From assembly GCA_963788145.1 (NCBI GenBank), contig CAWBFQ010000003.1:806001-870000 (forward strand): a DNA stretch of 64,000 bases, read 5' to 3'. Under the pieces are notes generated by a model, which did not search any database, was not told the DNA's origin, and saw only the letters and a list, made by a program, of their open reading frames with translations. A program made the position numbers and the translations under genes. Positions 9,420-18,751 of the stretch are shown in pieces. The DNA is from UTCFX2 sp963788145 (lineage in GTDB: Bacteria > Chloroflexota > Anaerolineae > Anaerolineales > UBA4823). Every line of letters starts with the position of its first letter. The first letter of the stretch is position 1.

Positions 9420-9444
9420 TCAATCGCCGTGTCTTCCGATTGAT
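9419..9444. terminator. Hairpin between convergent genes
   Basis: ATCAATCG (9419-9426) pairs with CGATTGAT (9437-9444), filling the whole 25-base gap between convergent genes. There is only a short T/A flank, so termination is plausible but not certain. Confidence 0.4.
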
Positions 9445-10461
9445 TTAATCCATTCGAACAGCATTCAAAAAATCTGCAAACAATCCGTATGCAGTCGTAT
9501 GCGGACCGGGGTTTGATTCGACCACGGACAGCAAACCTAAGACATCCGTCTCAAATTGAACCATGCTGGTCGTGCCATTGACATTGTACAAAACCGAATC
9601 CATCTCAACCAACTCGGGCGCAACGCGCGCTTTCACCCCCTCGGCATCGCGCTGCGCTGAACAAACCAGTTTCCAACGTCTGTTTTCTTGGCGGGCTTCT
9701 TCAATCTTTTCGATTGAAATCTCACCAATACCAGTCCGGTCGATTTCTGCTGGTTTTATTGGGATACCCATTAATACTGTAATTAACGCCGCCACCTTCA
9801 CGGCCGCATCCCATCCATCGACATCTCCAGATGGATCGGTTTCGGCAATTCCGATCTGCTGGCAAAACGCAACGGCTTGATGAAAACTCTCCCCGTCTTC
9901 CATACGTGTCAGGATCATATTGGTGGTTGAATTGAGCACACCTCGAAACGATTTCAGATTCGCCCCGGGCAGGGTCTCGCGAAAGAGTGAAAAAATCGGC
10001 GCGCCGTCCATCACAGTAGATTCAAAGAAAAACTTCTTTCCATGTTCGCGTCCAATTCGAGTCAAAACCTGATAGGCGTGCACTACCGGACCTTTGTTCG
10101 CGGTGATGGCATGCATTCCCAATTCAAGCGCGGTTTTCAAATGGTCAACAGCAGGCTGTCCATTGGCGTAATTCACCGGCGAGTTCTCGAACAAGACATC
10201 TGCACCACATTTTCGAATGAACTCGAACAAATCCCGGACGGGAATTTGCGAGATAGCAGTTAGATCGGGGATTTCTAATGCCGTTGCCATATCCAAACCG
10301 CTAGGATCGATGGCGCTCCCGTGTCTTCCGGTCGCAATGCCCGTGACTTTAAACGATATTTGATACCGCTCGGCAAGCTCGCTCTTCTTACGGTCAAAAA
10401 GCTGCGCCAGGGCGCGGCCCACATTGCCAAAACCCAGATAGGCTATCTTGATTTCTCGCAT
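9445..10461 (-). CDS. hom: Homoserine dehydrogenase
   Basis: About 338 residues from MREIKIAYLGFGNVGRALA, with a GFGNVG dinucleotide-binding motif. The catalytic core includes 'ITANKGPVVHAY', 'FESTVMDGAPIFS', 'GVLNSTTNMILT' and 'ETDPSGDVDGWDAAVK', all hallmarks of homoserine dehydrogenase. It reduces aspartate semialdehyde to homoserine for Thr/Met synthesis. There is no ACT domain, so it is the short, probably feedback-insensitive form. The chosen ATG has GGTGA five bases upstream; ATG at 10479 overlaps the previous stop (TAATG) and is an alternative. Last gene of the five-gene rarA operon. Confidence 0.88.
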   Translation of the reverse strand: MREIKIAYLGFGNVGRALAQLFDRKKSELAERYQISFKVTGIATGRHGSAIDPSGLDMATALEIPDLTAISQIPVRDLFEFIRKCGADVLFENSPVNYANGQPAVDHLKTALELGMHAITANKGPVVHAYQVLTRIGREHGKKFFFESTVMDGAPIFSLFRETLPGANLKSFRGVLNSTTNMILTRMEDGESFHQAVAFCQQIGIAETDPSGDVDGWDAAVKVAALITVLMGIPIKPAEIDRTGIGEISIEKIEEARQENRRWKLVCSAQRDAEGVKARVAPELVEMDSVLYNVNGTTSMVQFETDVLGLLSVVESNPGPHTTAYGLFADFLNAVRMD

Positions 10462-10478
10462 TTTTTCACCATCCCTCA

Positions 10479-11213
10479 TTATAGTTCCGGCCACGGAAAA
10501 GGTCGCCGGCTTGGATCGGGCTCAGGGAATACCCCTTTTTTAATCAGCGTTTCAATCCGTCTGCTGAGAGCATTAATTTCATTTCGATGCAGATACATTT
10601 CCAGTTCATGTCTCAATTGAGAAGGCCCGTCCGTTTGGCCTCTCAAGTTCTGACCGAAACGGAACATATCTGCGCATAAATACTCGGGAAGAGGCTCTCC
10701 AATAAAATCCCAAACGACCGTTCTTAGTTTGTCTTCCACATGAAAACAAACCCCGTGATCGATCAACCACAAACTGCCATCTGACGCCTTAAGGATATGA
10801 CTCCCTTTTCGGTCGGCGTTATTAATAATCATATCAAATAACACCGTGGGGCGCAAACGCTGCCGGTCTTCTACGGAAAAATTGAAATAATGATATTCTG
10901 GATCATGGTCTACATAGAGCTGTACTGAACCAGGACCCAAGGGGCCATCCTCCCGATAAATGGTTGGCGGCGTCAGATTCCAGCCCAAAGCATGACTGAC
11001 GATATAGGCGGCGACTTCTCTTCGAGCCAGAGTAGCCGCCGGAAAATCCCACAAAGGTCTTGCGCCACGATTCGGTTTATAGACACAACTAACGACATTC
11101 CCTTCCCATTCAGCCTGGGCGAGGAATGTATAATTCGAACCCCACATAAATTCCCCCTGGATTGAGATCGATCCTTTTTGTAGAATATTCAGGACATCAA
11201 TGTTTATGTCCAT
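10479..11213 (-). CDS. SCO1664-family protein
   Basis: 244 residues from MDINIDVLNILQKG. 'GVVYKPNRGARPLWDFP'-like and 'NADRKGSHIL...LIDHGVCFH' motifs mark the SCO1664 family, which has a PI3/4-kinase-like fold signature: a Lys in VYKP, the Asn-Ala-Asp-Arg loop and an Asp in IDHG. Function is not established; kinase-like activity is inference from those motifs. The start overlaps the DUF3090 gene end by 17 bases; a longer upstream start at 11291 would overlap by 95 and is unlikely. The pairing with DUF3090 and the phosphatase is conserved in Actinobacteria. Confidence 0.8.
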   Translation of the reverse strand: MDINIDVLNILQKGSISIQGEFMWGSNYTFLAQAEWEGNVVSCVYKPNRGARPLWDFPAATLARREVAAYIVSHALGWNLTPPTIYREDGPLGPGSVQLYVDHDPEYHYFNFSVEDRQRLRPTVLFDMIINNADRKGSHILKASDGSLWLIDHGVCFHVEDKLRTVVWDFIGEPLPEYLCADMFRFGQNLRGQTDGPSQLRHELEMYLHRNEINALSRRIETLIKKGVFPEPDPSRRPFPWPEL

Positions 11214-11724
11214 TCTTCTTTGGACAAAAATGACCGGTTGGATCCATCGGCTCGCCGCATTGTGGACAGATTGGCCGTCCTTGCGCGGCAACCTGTATAC
11301 CCCAATGACACATCGCGCGTATCTGATTGCGAGTGCACCAAAACCGAACTACTCTGGCTTGTTCGGCATCTTCACCATCAGCAATCAATTCGCGCGCAAC
11401 CAGCACAACCAGGTCATTTTCCGCATCGTAACCCAGCCCCAACTCCCCAACCCTGAAAAGCGGATCCACCGGTGGGTGAATACGCATTTGCTCCTCGTCG
11501 TAACTATTACTGGCTTCCGACATCTCGGGGTATTTCTCTTTAAGATCGTCCAGAAAATGCTCCAATCCAACCGCCAATGACTGAATTTGGATCTTTTCGA
11601 CGATCAATGTGACCGTGCGCGTTTCGTGCCATCCTTGCAAATAGAAGACCCTCTTGCCAGGTTGTCCAATGGCATCCGTCGTGATATGGTTTACAGGTTG
11701 TAAGTCAATTTCTTCGGCTGTCAT
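11197..11724 (-). CDS. DUF3090-family protein with C-terminal zinc ribbon
   Basis: 175 residues. The body matches the DUF3090 family (YLQGWHETRTVTLIVEK; 'RVGELGLGYDAENDLVVLVARE'). The C-terminus carries CPQCGEPMDPTGHFCPKKNGH, a zinc-binding segment with a third Cys and His. Start has GGAG five bases upstream. Biochemical role unknown. It lies between the phosphatase and SCO1664 genes in a tight operon, the same trio seen in Actinobacteria. Confidence 0.82.
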   Translation of the reverse strand: MTAEEIDLQPVNHITTDAIGQPGKRVFYLQGWHETRTVTLIVEKIQIQSLAVGLEHFLDDLKEKYPEMSEASNSYDEEQMRIHPPVDPLFRVGELGLGYDAENDLVVLVARELIADGEDAEQARVVRFWCTRNQIRAMCHWGIQVAAQGRPICPQCGEPMDPTGHFCPKKNGHKH

Positions 11725-11757
11725 AATCGCTCCATAAACGGCTGTAGTATACCAGAA

Positions 11758-12375
11758 TCAAGATTTTGAAAAGCTAAAAGAAATTTCATAATTCAAGGTT
11801 AACAATCGGAAACTGGTTTGGTTGAGTTGTATAGCTGTAATCGACGCTGGCGCAATTTGCAAGCGTTGAAAATGATCTATCGACAGACCCAAAAAATAAG
11901 CAACCGCCAATTTGATTGGATCCGAATGTGAAACACAAAGGATCAAATCATCGTCTGCGTGCATAATCGACAGACTTTCTAATTCCCGGCAAATTCTAAG
12001 CTGGGCTTCATGGAAGCTCTCGCCGCCCGGGAATCTCATCCTGGACGGGTGGAATTGCACAGTCCGCCAGAGCTTTGAGCGGCTCAATCCCTTCACTTTC
12101 TTATCCTCCCATTCTCCCATATCCAATTCGATCAGACCATCGCGCGGGATGATATCCAGAGAAAGCCGGGAGGCGATCGGTTGGGCTGTTTCTAGGGCGC
12201 GTTCAAGCGGGCTGGAATAGATTGCTCGAACGGGCGCATCCGCCAATCGCGTCGCCACATCTTCAGCCTGCCGTTTTCCAGTATCGTTGAGATGCACGCC
12301 CGCCAATCTGCCAGCCATTCGACCTTTCTTGACGTAGTCATTTTCCCCATGTCGGATCAACAGGAATAACGCCAT
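11758..12375 (-). CDS. Histidine phosphatase (phosphoglycerate mutase-like, MSMEG_4193 type)
   Basis: 205 residues. LLIRHGEND near the N-terminus holds the phosphorylated His. 'YSSPLERALETAQPIA' and 'CVSHSDPIKLAVAYFLG' supply the remaining catalytic Arg/Glu and second His. The family is linked genomically to DUF3090 and SCO1664 proteins. Its substrate is unknown. It begins 11 bases after the rarA stop with AGGAG six bases before the ATG. Confidence 0.85.
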   Translation of the reverse strand: MALFLLIRHGENDYVKKGRMAGRLAGVHLNDTGKRQAEDVATRLADAPVRAIYSSPLERALETAQPIASRLSLDIIPRDGLIELDMGEWEDKKVKGLSRSKLWRTVQFHPSRMRFPGGESFHEAQLRICRELESLSIMHADDDLILCVSHSDPIKLAVAYFLGLSIDHFQRLQIAPASITAIQLNQTSFRLLTLNYEISFSFSKS

Positions 12376-12386
12376 CCATTTCTCCT

Positions 12387-13793
12387 TTATTTTCCGTGTT
12401 TTCTCTTCAGGTCTTTAATCTGGTCCTCGGAAGGCTCAGCCAGCATCTCCGTATGGGTGATTCCCAGGGCTTTGCGCTGCATTTCTCTCCACTCCGCCAG
12501 GCGTGCATCGATCTGCGGTTCATAACCCTGGTTGGATGGCCGATAAAAGTAGGTTCCTAACAGCGATTTCGGCAGATATTGCTGCGGCAAGAAATGAGTC
12601 GGATCATCATGGGGGTAGCGATAGTCTTTGCCATGACCCAGCGCTTTTGCATCTCGGTTGCCGTCTTGTAAGTGCTGTGGAACAGCAACATTCCCTTCCT
12701 GCTCGATAATCTGAAATGCTTTGAAATATGCCAGGGTAGAATTGGATTTTGGCGCAGTGGCAAGATAAAGGGTTGCTTCCGCCAGCGGAAAAATTCCTTC
12801 GGGCATGCCAATATAATCAAAGGCTTGAGCAGCAGCATTCGCAATCACAATGCCATTCGGATCGGCCAATCCAATATCCTCCCCGGCCAGAATGATCAGC
12901 CGCCTCAGAATGAAACGCGGATCCTCACCCGCATACAACATCTTTGCCAGCCAGTATAGCGCCGCATCCGGATCCGATCCACGGACGGATTTTATGAAGG
13001 CGGAAATGGTGTCATAATGCGCATCTCCATCCTTATCGTATAACACAGCCCGTCTTTGGATCGACTCCTGGGCGATGTTGAGGGTGACATGCACCACCCC
13101 GTCGCTATCCGCTAATGTACTTTCCACCGCCAGTTCCAAAGCATTCAGCGCGTTGCGCGCGTCACCACCGGCGATACGCACCAGGTGATCGAGCGCATCC
13201 TCATCGATCTGAATGTCTCGCCTACCATATCCGCGTTCTGCATCCTTCAAGGCGCGCTCAAGCGCCAAGCGGACATCAGCATCAGACAATGGATGCAGTT
13301 GAAATATACGCGATCGACTTACCAGTGCGCCAATCACCTCAAAATAAGGGTTTTCCGTTGTTGCGCCGATGAGCAGGATCGTGCCATTCTCAACATGCGG
13401 TAAGAGTGCATCTTGCTGGGCTTTGTTCCAACGGTGGACTTCGTCAATGAATAAAATCGTGCGCTTATTATATAACTTGCGTCTCTCCATGGTCTGATCG
13501 ATGATTTGTCTCAGATCCGCTTTACCTGCCAGCACCGCCGAGAGCGTCTCGAAATGGCTCTGGGTCTGATTGGCAATCACCATCGCCAGAGTTGTTTTAC
13601 CGCTGCCTGGCGGTCCCCACAAAATAATCGATGAGAACAGCTTGTCCGCCTCGATAGCTCTCCTGAGCAGTTTCCCAGGACCGACAATATCCTCCTGACC
13701 TACATACTCATCGAACGTGCGCGGACGCATACGCGCGGCCAAGGGCGCTTCGGTTTTCATTCGATCATTCATAGCGTGGGTGAAGAGGTCCAT
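12387..13793 (-). CDS. rarA: Replication-associated recombination protein A (AAA ATPase)
   Basis: 468 residues, close to the usual length. Walker A ILWGPPGSGKTT, Walker B TILFIDEVHRWNKAQQDALLP, sensor 1 'LIGATTENPYFE', then the MgsA_C-like tetramerisation region with 'KAFQIIEQEGNVAVPQHLQD' and 'GHGKDYRYPHD'. It acts at stalled replication forks and ssDNA gaps. First gene of the operon that ends with hom; its start has no strong Shine-Dalgarno. Confidence 0.93.
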   Translation of the reverse strand: MDLFTHAMNDRMKTEAPLAARMRPRTFDEYVGQEDIVGPGKLLRRAIEADKLFSSIILWGPPGSGKTTLAMVIANQTQSHFETLSAVLAGKADLRQIIDQTMERRKLYNKRTILFIDEVHRWNKAQQDALLPHVENGTILLIGATTENPYFEVIGALVSRSRIFQLHPLSDADVRLALERALKDAERGYGRRDIQIDEDALDHLVRIAGGDARNALNALELAVESTLADSDGVVHVTLNIAQESIQRRAVLYDKDGDAHYDTISAFIKSVRGSDPDAALYWLAKMLYAGEDPRFILRRLIILAGEDIGLADPNGIVIANAAAQAFDYIGMPEGIFPLAEATLYLATAPKSNSTLAYFKAFQIIEQEGNVAVPQHLQDGNRDAKALGHGKDYRYPHDDPTHFLPQQYLPKSLLGTYFYRPSNQGYEPQIDARLAEWREMQRKALGITHTEMLAEPSEDQIKDLKRKHGK

Positions 13794-13931
13794 ATTAGTA
13801 ATTTTATGCCAAAGGAATTATTCTCATAGTATACTCGATGAAGCATAATTTTATCCGAGAGCAAAATGGCAGCACGGTCATAAAGGACATCAAATGATGT
13901 TTTTACAGATACACCGGGCTTTCATCTGGTA

Positions 13932-13937
13932 TATAAT
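13932..13937 (+). promoter_or_regulatory. Candidate -10 for the zinc-ribbon protein gene
   Basis: TATAAT in CTGGTATATAATG, with no good -35. It leaves a leader of about 90 bases that includes a short GGCTAATAGCC dyad. The gap 13794-14040 separates rarA from this divergent gene and holds nothing else recognised. Confidence 0.35.
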
Positions 13938-14040
13938 GTCAAGGTTGTCAGCTAACCGGCTAATAGCCAATCGTTAGAACTGAACATGGATCATTCTATT
14001 CGAACAAAAAAACTCATGGTCTATCGTGAAGCGTGAACTC

Positions 14041-15022
14041 ATGGAAAATCCAAACCAAGATCCCATTCTATTAACTGAAGAACAACTGGCGGCTCTTTCA
14101 GACGCCCAAAAACAGATATTCACCAAACTCGAAGAAGCCGATCAACGCTTCTTCGCCCGCAATTTCTCCGCAGAGTCGCTCGGTCGTGCGCTTGAACGGA
14201 AGTGGGGGACTTACCAATCCCAGGCTCGCCTGAGATCCTTTGATGAGCGGGTCAAGGAGAACATGCTGAACAAAGGCAGCCCATCCAGCACACCATCCAC
14301 ATTGACCGGCGCGGACCTGGCAGTCGGCGCGGCGGGCGTTGCCGGGATGGTCGGTATCGGCGTGTTAGCCAGCCAAATCGCCCCCGAAGGAAAAGCTGCC
14401 TGGCGCGGCGTGACCCCGCGCGACCTGGTCGATCCACTCGAGCGCGACTTTCGCCCGCCAGATCAAAACCGATCTGAAATTCATCCCGCCAAACGATCAA
14501 GGTGTGATCCAGGCAACGGTCCTGATTCAGACCACGGAAGGATTTCTGCCCGGGCTGCAAATTAATCTCACCCCGTTGAGCAATTCGACCGAGGTAGAGA
14601 TAAGCAAAGTCTCGTCAGAAAGCCTGATTGGGATGCTAAAAGAAGGCGGGCAAAAACTGTTTGACCTCATACAAGACGGATTGCGCCTGAATAAGCAGAA
14701 GGCTGGAGCAGACAGTTTATTCGACCTGGCAGGCAAAGCAGTCACAGGCGGGTTGGATATTGCCAAGACCGTCAAAGACCTCGACCTGGAAGATAAAGCC
14801 TGGGAGACCATCCAGCGGGCAGCCGATCCGCTCCAAAAGATCTATGATGAAAAGATGGCCATCGAGAACCAACGCCTGGCTGATTTAGAAACGCTTTGGG
14901 ATCAATATGATCATTGCCCCAAGTGCGGAGTGGCCTTTGGCGCAAACGACCTCGATTGTCGGGTTTGCGGAACCGCCCGCCCGGCTAAGCCGGATGAAGC
15001 CGACCCACGCAAGACCGTTTAA
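14041..15022 (+). CDS. Zinc-ribbon membrane-associated protein of unknown function (frameshifted)
   Basis: Two frames form one protein of about 327 residues. The N-terminal half has an acidic helical region and a Gly/Ala-rich hydrophobic segment (ADLAVGAAGVAGMVGIGVLA). The C-terminal half continues with 'FARQIKTDLKFIPP' and ends with a C-x2-C...C-x2-C zinc ribbon (HCPKCGVAFGANDLDCRVCG). Removing one T from TTT at 14449-14451 joins them as 'LERDFARQIKTDL'. A GTG 15 bases upstream is an alternative start. The gene ends convergently against the Hsp70 gene with a 4-base overlap. No family recognised. Confidence 0.65.
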
Positions 15023-16368
15023 CGATTTCTCTCAAACGCCCGGATTGCAAGCCCGGCTGTTACGCTCGAAAAAGCATTCAATTCGACCACTCGCTCTGCG
15101 CCAAAGATTGTATTCAACATCTCTGTGAAGACGGGGATATTCGAAGAACCGCCCGTCTTCACCACCACATCGATTTGTTCTCGTTTCAAGTCTGATGCGA
15201 GGACAGTATCAAGGACCACTTTTTCGATCCGGCTCCGGTATTCCTCAATGTCTTTCTCAAACTGGTAGCGAGTGTATAACTCCCACAGGTCAATATCTTT
15301 TTCATCCATCCGGATGACGGTTGCTCCCTGCGAGGAGAGCGCAATTTTTGCCGCCTCGATGTTGTTATAGAATGAAAACGCCAGATCATTAAAAATCAAT
15401 GATCGCAGCCTTTTTAATTCGATCACAGCAATTTTCTGGTCAATTGCCCGCTCAAGTTGATAACGATTTTGGGGCGTGCTCAATTCAGGCAGTGCGATCC
15501 AATCCGGAACCGCCAGGATCAATTCCTCGATTTCGGGTGTATGCACAATCTTTCCCGATCCAAAGGATGGCAATATTCTTTTTTCGATAATCATGCGATC
15601 GAAGTCGCTCCCCGCCAGGTCAATCCCGTTGCTGGCAAAAACTTCCCGCCGATCTGGATCACCTAAACGAAGAATGGCAATATCCAAAGTACCGCCCCCA
15701 AAATCAAAAATCAACGCATTTTTTGGCTTTGATAAGGTTTTTTCAAAATAGACCGCAGCAGCCAGGGGTTCTAATTCAAAATCCACCTCGGAAAAACCGG
15801 CTCCGATCACCGCTTCCCTTAGTGTGATTTCTGCCAGCTTATCCTGCTCTGCAGAGTCAGAAAATTTCACCGGTCTTCCAATCGTTGCCCCGCTGATTTC
15901 TGCCCCCAGCACGTCTTCAGCTCGCTTTTTTAAAGCGATTAAAAATAAGCGAATGAGATCTTCGGTCCGATAATAGCGGTCAAATACCTGGGTGCCGGAA
16001 TAGCCTGTCACCCCATCGGTTTTTCTCAGCGCCGTTTTCAGATATTGAATCAGCCGCCCAGGCTTCAGTTCATCGACCAGCACATAAATATCTCGGACGT
16101 AGTGCATCTCCGCGCCGACAAAATCCAGCTCGCCAGCCCATTTCTTCACGTACCTGCGTACGCGGTTGACATTATGCTGATAATACAACTCAACCGCTTC
16201 CTGCCCAATGAAGAATTCATGCTCGCGAGTAATATACAGCATGGTTTGCACCACTTCAGGCAAAATATTGCCCTGATCGAGGGGCAGCAACCGCACCTTT
16301 TCCCCATCATAAATCGCGATTCCTGAGTTTGAAGTACCGAAATCGAGTCCAACTCGCAGATGAGCCAT
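15019..16368 (-). CDS. Hsp70-family (YegD-like) protein
   Basis: 449 residues. The actin/Hsp70 ATPase signatures are present: 'VGLDFGTSNSGIAIYDG' (phosphate 1), 'ALIFDFGGGTLDIAIL' (phosphate 2), 'VVKTGGSSNIPVF' (adenosine). There is no long substrate-binding domain, so it resembles short YegD-like Hsp70s rather than DnaK. It begins three bases after the stop of the GyrA-tail-like gene (GGGGATAATCC before ATG), so the two are coupled. A chaperone or assembly role for the partner is inference. Confidence 0.85.
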   Translation of the reverse strand: MAHLRVGLDFGTSNSGIAIYDGEKVRLLPLDQGNILPEVVQTMLYITREHEFFIGQEAVELYYQHNVNRVRRYVKKWAGELDFVGAEMHYVRDIYVLVDELKPGRLIQYLKTALRKTDGVTGYSGTQVFDRYYRTEDLIRLFLIALKKRAEDVLGAEISGATIGRPVKFSDSAEQDKLAEITLREAVIGAGFSEVDFELEPLAAAVYFEKTLSKPKNALIFDFGGGTLDIAILRLGDPDRREVFASNGIDLAGSDFDRMIIEKRILPSFGSGKIVHTPEIEELILAVPDWIALPELSTPQNRYQLERAIDQKIAVIELKRLRSLIFNDLAFSFYNNIEAAKIALSSQGATVIRMDEKDIDLWELYTRYQFEKDIEEYRSRIEKVVLDTVLASDLKREQIDVVVKTGGSSNIPVFTEMLNTIFGAERVVELNAFSSVTAGLAIRAFERNR

Positions 16369-16371
16369 GGA

Positions 16372-17604
16372 TTATCCCCTGTCCGGGGGGAAACCGAAAG
16401 CAGTAAAAGCAATCGGTTGGCCTGCGTCTGCTAACACACCAGCCCCCGCCAGCTGCTGAATAGCGTGCAGGCTGATTTTCCCATCCAGGTCCAATACTAC
16501 GCCCCAATCGCACTCTTTGATCGAGGCAGCGCCCAGCGCGCGCACGCCCTGGGCTCGCCGCTGCCCCGAAAAAACAGCCTGTCCCTTGGTCTTGAAAGAA
16601 CTGGCTGCTTCAATCCGGTCTTTTGTCAGATGGAGCGTCTTTCCCACATTGGTCAGCGCCAGGATAGAATCGTCTGGATGAAATATGAAACATGCCACCA
16701 GGTGATCGGAAGCGCCCAAACGGATCACTTCTTCAATAGATGCAGGCAGAGATTTGACCTCCAGCGCAACCAAATACCCCGCGCCGGTCAACAGAACGAT
16801 CTGATCTTCGTTCTTAGCCAGGACAACTTCAAATGTCTGGTCGGATGGCTTCCTGATCCCCGCGCCAATATAGCGGTTCTCAAAAATTGAGCCAGCCATA
16901 CCCGCCCGGATCTTCTTCACAAAACCGCGCCGGCTCGCCTGAACAAAGCCATCTGCGCGCGCCAGATTTGAGATGGGCGTAATACATGCCAGCCTTTCTC
17001 CAGCGTGCGGTTTTCCAGGTCCAATCTGCCATGGCAGCTTATTTCTCTCCCCTGTATCTGCTGCATGCTTTTGCTCGCCAATCCGGATTGAAGGTAACAC
17101 CGAGACCGGCATCAGATCAATTCTGCCAGATGAAAAAACAAAGATCAATTCTTCACTCGCCGGGACAGCCAATAAACGAGGGATTTCCAGGTTATTCCGG
17201 AATTCAGCCTCAATAGCGCCAACCAATCGACCCTCTTCTATTTCGTCCTGAGGGAGTTCAAGTCGTAGCAGATGACCCAGACCATCATAAACCAAGAGAT
17301 CCATCCGGTTTTGGATCATCGTTCCCGCAGCCTCGCTGGCTGAGCTTGCCGGATGATCGCTTGCGGCTGCGCCTTCACCCTGCCGTCGAATCAAGTCAAG
17401 CTGATATTCCAGATGAGCGATCCGCTTCTCGTATTCTGCAATCCGCTTCTCGGATTGCAGTGCGATCAACTCAGCCAGTAATTCTTCATTGCGCGCGGTC
17501 AAATCTCGCAGCCGATTGGCGATGTATTGCACCATCACCGGCGCTGAAGAAGGCCTGGTTTCAACTTCCTTAATCCATTCCTCAATTTTCTCGCGCTTGA
17601 TCAC
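16372..17604 (-). CDS. Coiled-coil protein with DNA gyrase A C-terminal-like (beta-pinwheel) repeats
   Basis: About 410 residues. Residues 30-75 form a coiled coil (RNEELLAELIALQSEKRIAE). The remainder holds blade-like repeats resembling the GyrA/ParC C-terminal pinwheel: 'RRGFVKKI', 'VLLTGAGYLVALEV', 'LALTNVGKTLHL', 'GQRRAQGVRALG', 'LDLDGKISLHAI'. There is no topoisomerase catalytic domain or Tyr, and no exact GyrA box (QRRGGKG); QRRAQGV is the nearest match. GTG at 17604 is chosen because GAGG lies six bases upstream; 17616 is an alternative. Co-transcribed with the Hsp70 gene. DNA binding is inference. Confidence 0.6.
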   Translation of the reverse strand: MIKREKIEEWIKEVETRPSSAPVMVQYIANRLRDLTARNEELLAELIALQSEKRIAEYEKRIAHLEYQLDLIRRQGEGAAASDHPASSASEAAGTMIQNRMDLLVYDGLGHLLRLELPQDEIEEGRLVGAIEAEFRNNLEIPRLLAVPASEELIFVFSSGRIDLMPVSVLPSIRIGEQKHAADTGERNKLPWQIGPGKPHAGERLACITPISNLARADGFVQASRRGFVKKIRAGMAGSIFENRYIGAGIRKPSDQTFEVVLAKNEDQIVLLTGAGYLVALEVKSLPASIEEVIRLGASDHLVACFIFHPDDSILALTNVGKTLHLTKDRIEAASSFKTKGQAVFSGQRRAQGVRALGAASIKECDWGVVLDLDGKISLHAIQQLAGAGVLADAGQPIAFTAFGFPPDRG

Positions 17605-17776
17605 GGGTAACCTCACAGCCTATCCCATCGAATGAAGTAAATTATAGCCCATCTCGCAAATGAAATTGACGATAATATGATGCCAGGTTGAAATAAAGAT
17701 AGTGGTAAGATAGGTCTCGGCGACAACATTTCTTCGATTGCATCTAAATATTAAAATGATACGAGGGATCGCGCGG

Positions 17777-18661
17777 ATGGAAATCTCAAATGAATTGCTC
17801 CAACAACTGCTGATGTTTCAAAAAAACGAGATTACCGAGCATCATATTTACAAACGTCTCGCCAGTGTGACCAAATCCCCAGAAAACCAGGAGACCCTGA
17901 ACAAAATCGCTGCCGACGAGCTTCGCCATTTTCACGGCTGGAAAATCTACACCAAACAGGATGTCAAACCGGACTCGTTCAAAATCGTCAAGTTCTATTG
18001 GATCAGCCGCCTGTTTGGATTGACCTTCGGGATTCGATTAATGGAACAGGGCGAAGAATCCGCGCAAGAGAATTATGGGGCGCTGAGGGAACAGATCAAA
18101 GAAATAGAAAGTTTCATCGAAGATGAACACGGTCATGAAGAAGCTTTGATCCAATTGATTGATGAAGAACACCTGCGCTATGTTGGATCGATCGTGTTGG
18201 GGCTGAATGACGCATTGGTCGAGTTAACGGGCGCGCTGGCTGGGTTCACCCTTGCTCTGCAAAACACCAAGCTGATCGCCCTTAGCGGCGCCATCACCGG
18301 CATTGCCGCTGCCCTCTCGATGGCTGCTTCAGAATATCTATCCACACGCACCGAAGAAACCGACAAAGAGACCACAAAAGACCCCATCAAGGCTGCTATC
18401 TATACCGGGATCGCTTATATTATCACCGTATTGATCCTGATCATCCCCTATCTCGTCATCCCAAATTATTTTGTTGATTTGACGATAGCATTAACCTCCG
18501 CCGTGGTGATCATAGCCCTGTTCAACTACTATATTTCTGTGGTAAGAAACGAACCATTCAAGAAACGGTTCCTGGAAATGGCTGGAGTGAGCCTGGGTGT
18601 GGCTGCGTTCAGTTTTCTGATCGGTTTCATCTTCCGCCAAATTCTCGGTGTGGATTTATAG
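17777..18661 (+). CDS. Rubrerythrin-domain VIT1/CCC1 family iron/manganese transporter
   Basis: 294 residues. An N-terminal ferritin-like domain has E-x2-H pairs (ITEHHIYKRLA; DELRHFHGWK; DEHGHEEALI). It is followed by about five membrane spans with the VIT1 signature 'LGLNDALVELTGALAGF' and 'SMAASEYLSTRTEE'. This fusion senses or binds Fe/Mn and exports it across the membrane. ATG at 17777 is preferred (GAGGG nine bases upstream) over two upstream ATGs. Monocistronic; divergent from the GyrA-tail-like gene. Confidence 0.88.
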   Translation: MEISNELLQQLLMFQKNEITEHHIYKRLASVTKSPENQETLNKIAADELRHFHGWKIYTKQDVKPDSFKIVKFYWISRLFGLTFGIRLMEQGEESAQENYGALREQIKEIESFIEDEHGHEEALIQLIDEEHLRYVGSIVLGLNDALVELTGALAGFTLALQNTKLIALSGAITGIAAALSMAASEYLSTRTEETDKETTKDPIKAAIYTGIAYIITVLILIIPYLVIPNYFVDLTIALTSAVVIIALFNYYISVVRNEPFKKRFLEMAGVSLGVAAFSFLIGFIFRQILGVDL

Positions 18662-18704
18662 TCTCGAAAATCCGTTCTATTGCCACATTTCTGCGGGATA
18701 GTAG

Positions 18705-18713
18705 TGCTATAAT
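18705..18713 (+). promoter_or_regulatory. Extended -10 promoter of the V4R gene
   Basis: TG-C-TATAAT (18705-18713) with no clear -35, about 40 bases before the ATG. It is the same extended -10 architecture as at 7880-7888 and 58895-58903. Confidence 0.5.
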
Positions 18714-18751
18714 TTCCATGCACTGGCTGGCTTAAGGGAGTAACCAAATCC

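Noticed and set aside
11200..11580. 126-codon plus-strand frame over the DUF3090 gene
   Set aside because: It is antisense to a well-supported, zinc-ribbon-containing family member in a tight operon.
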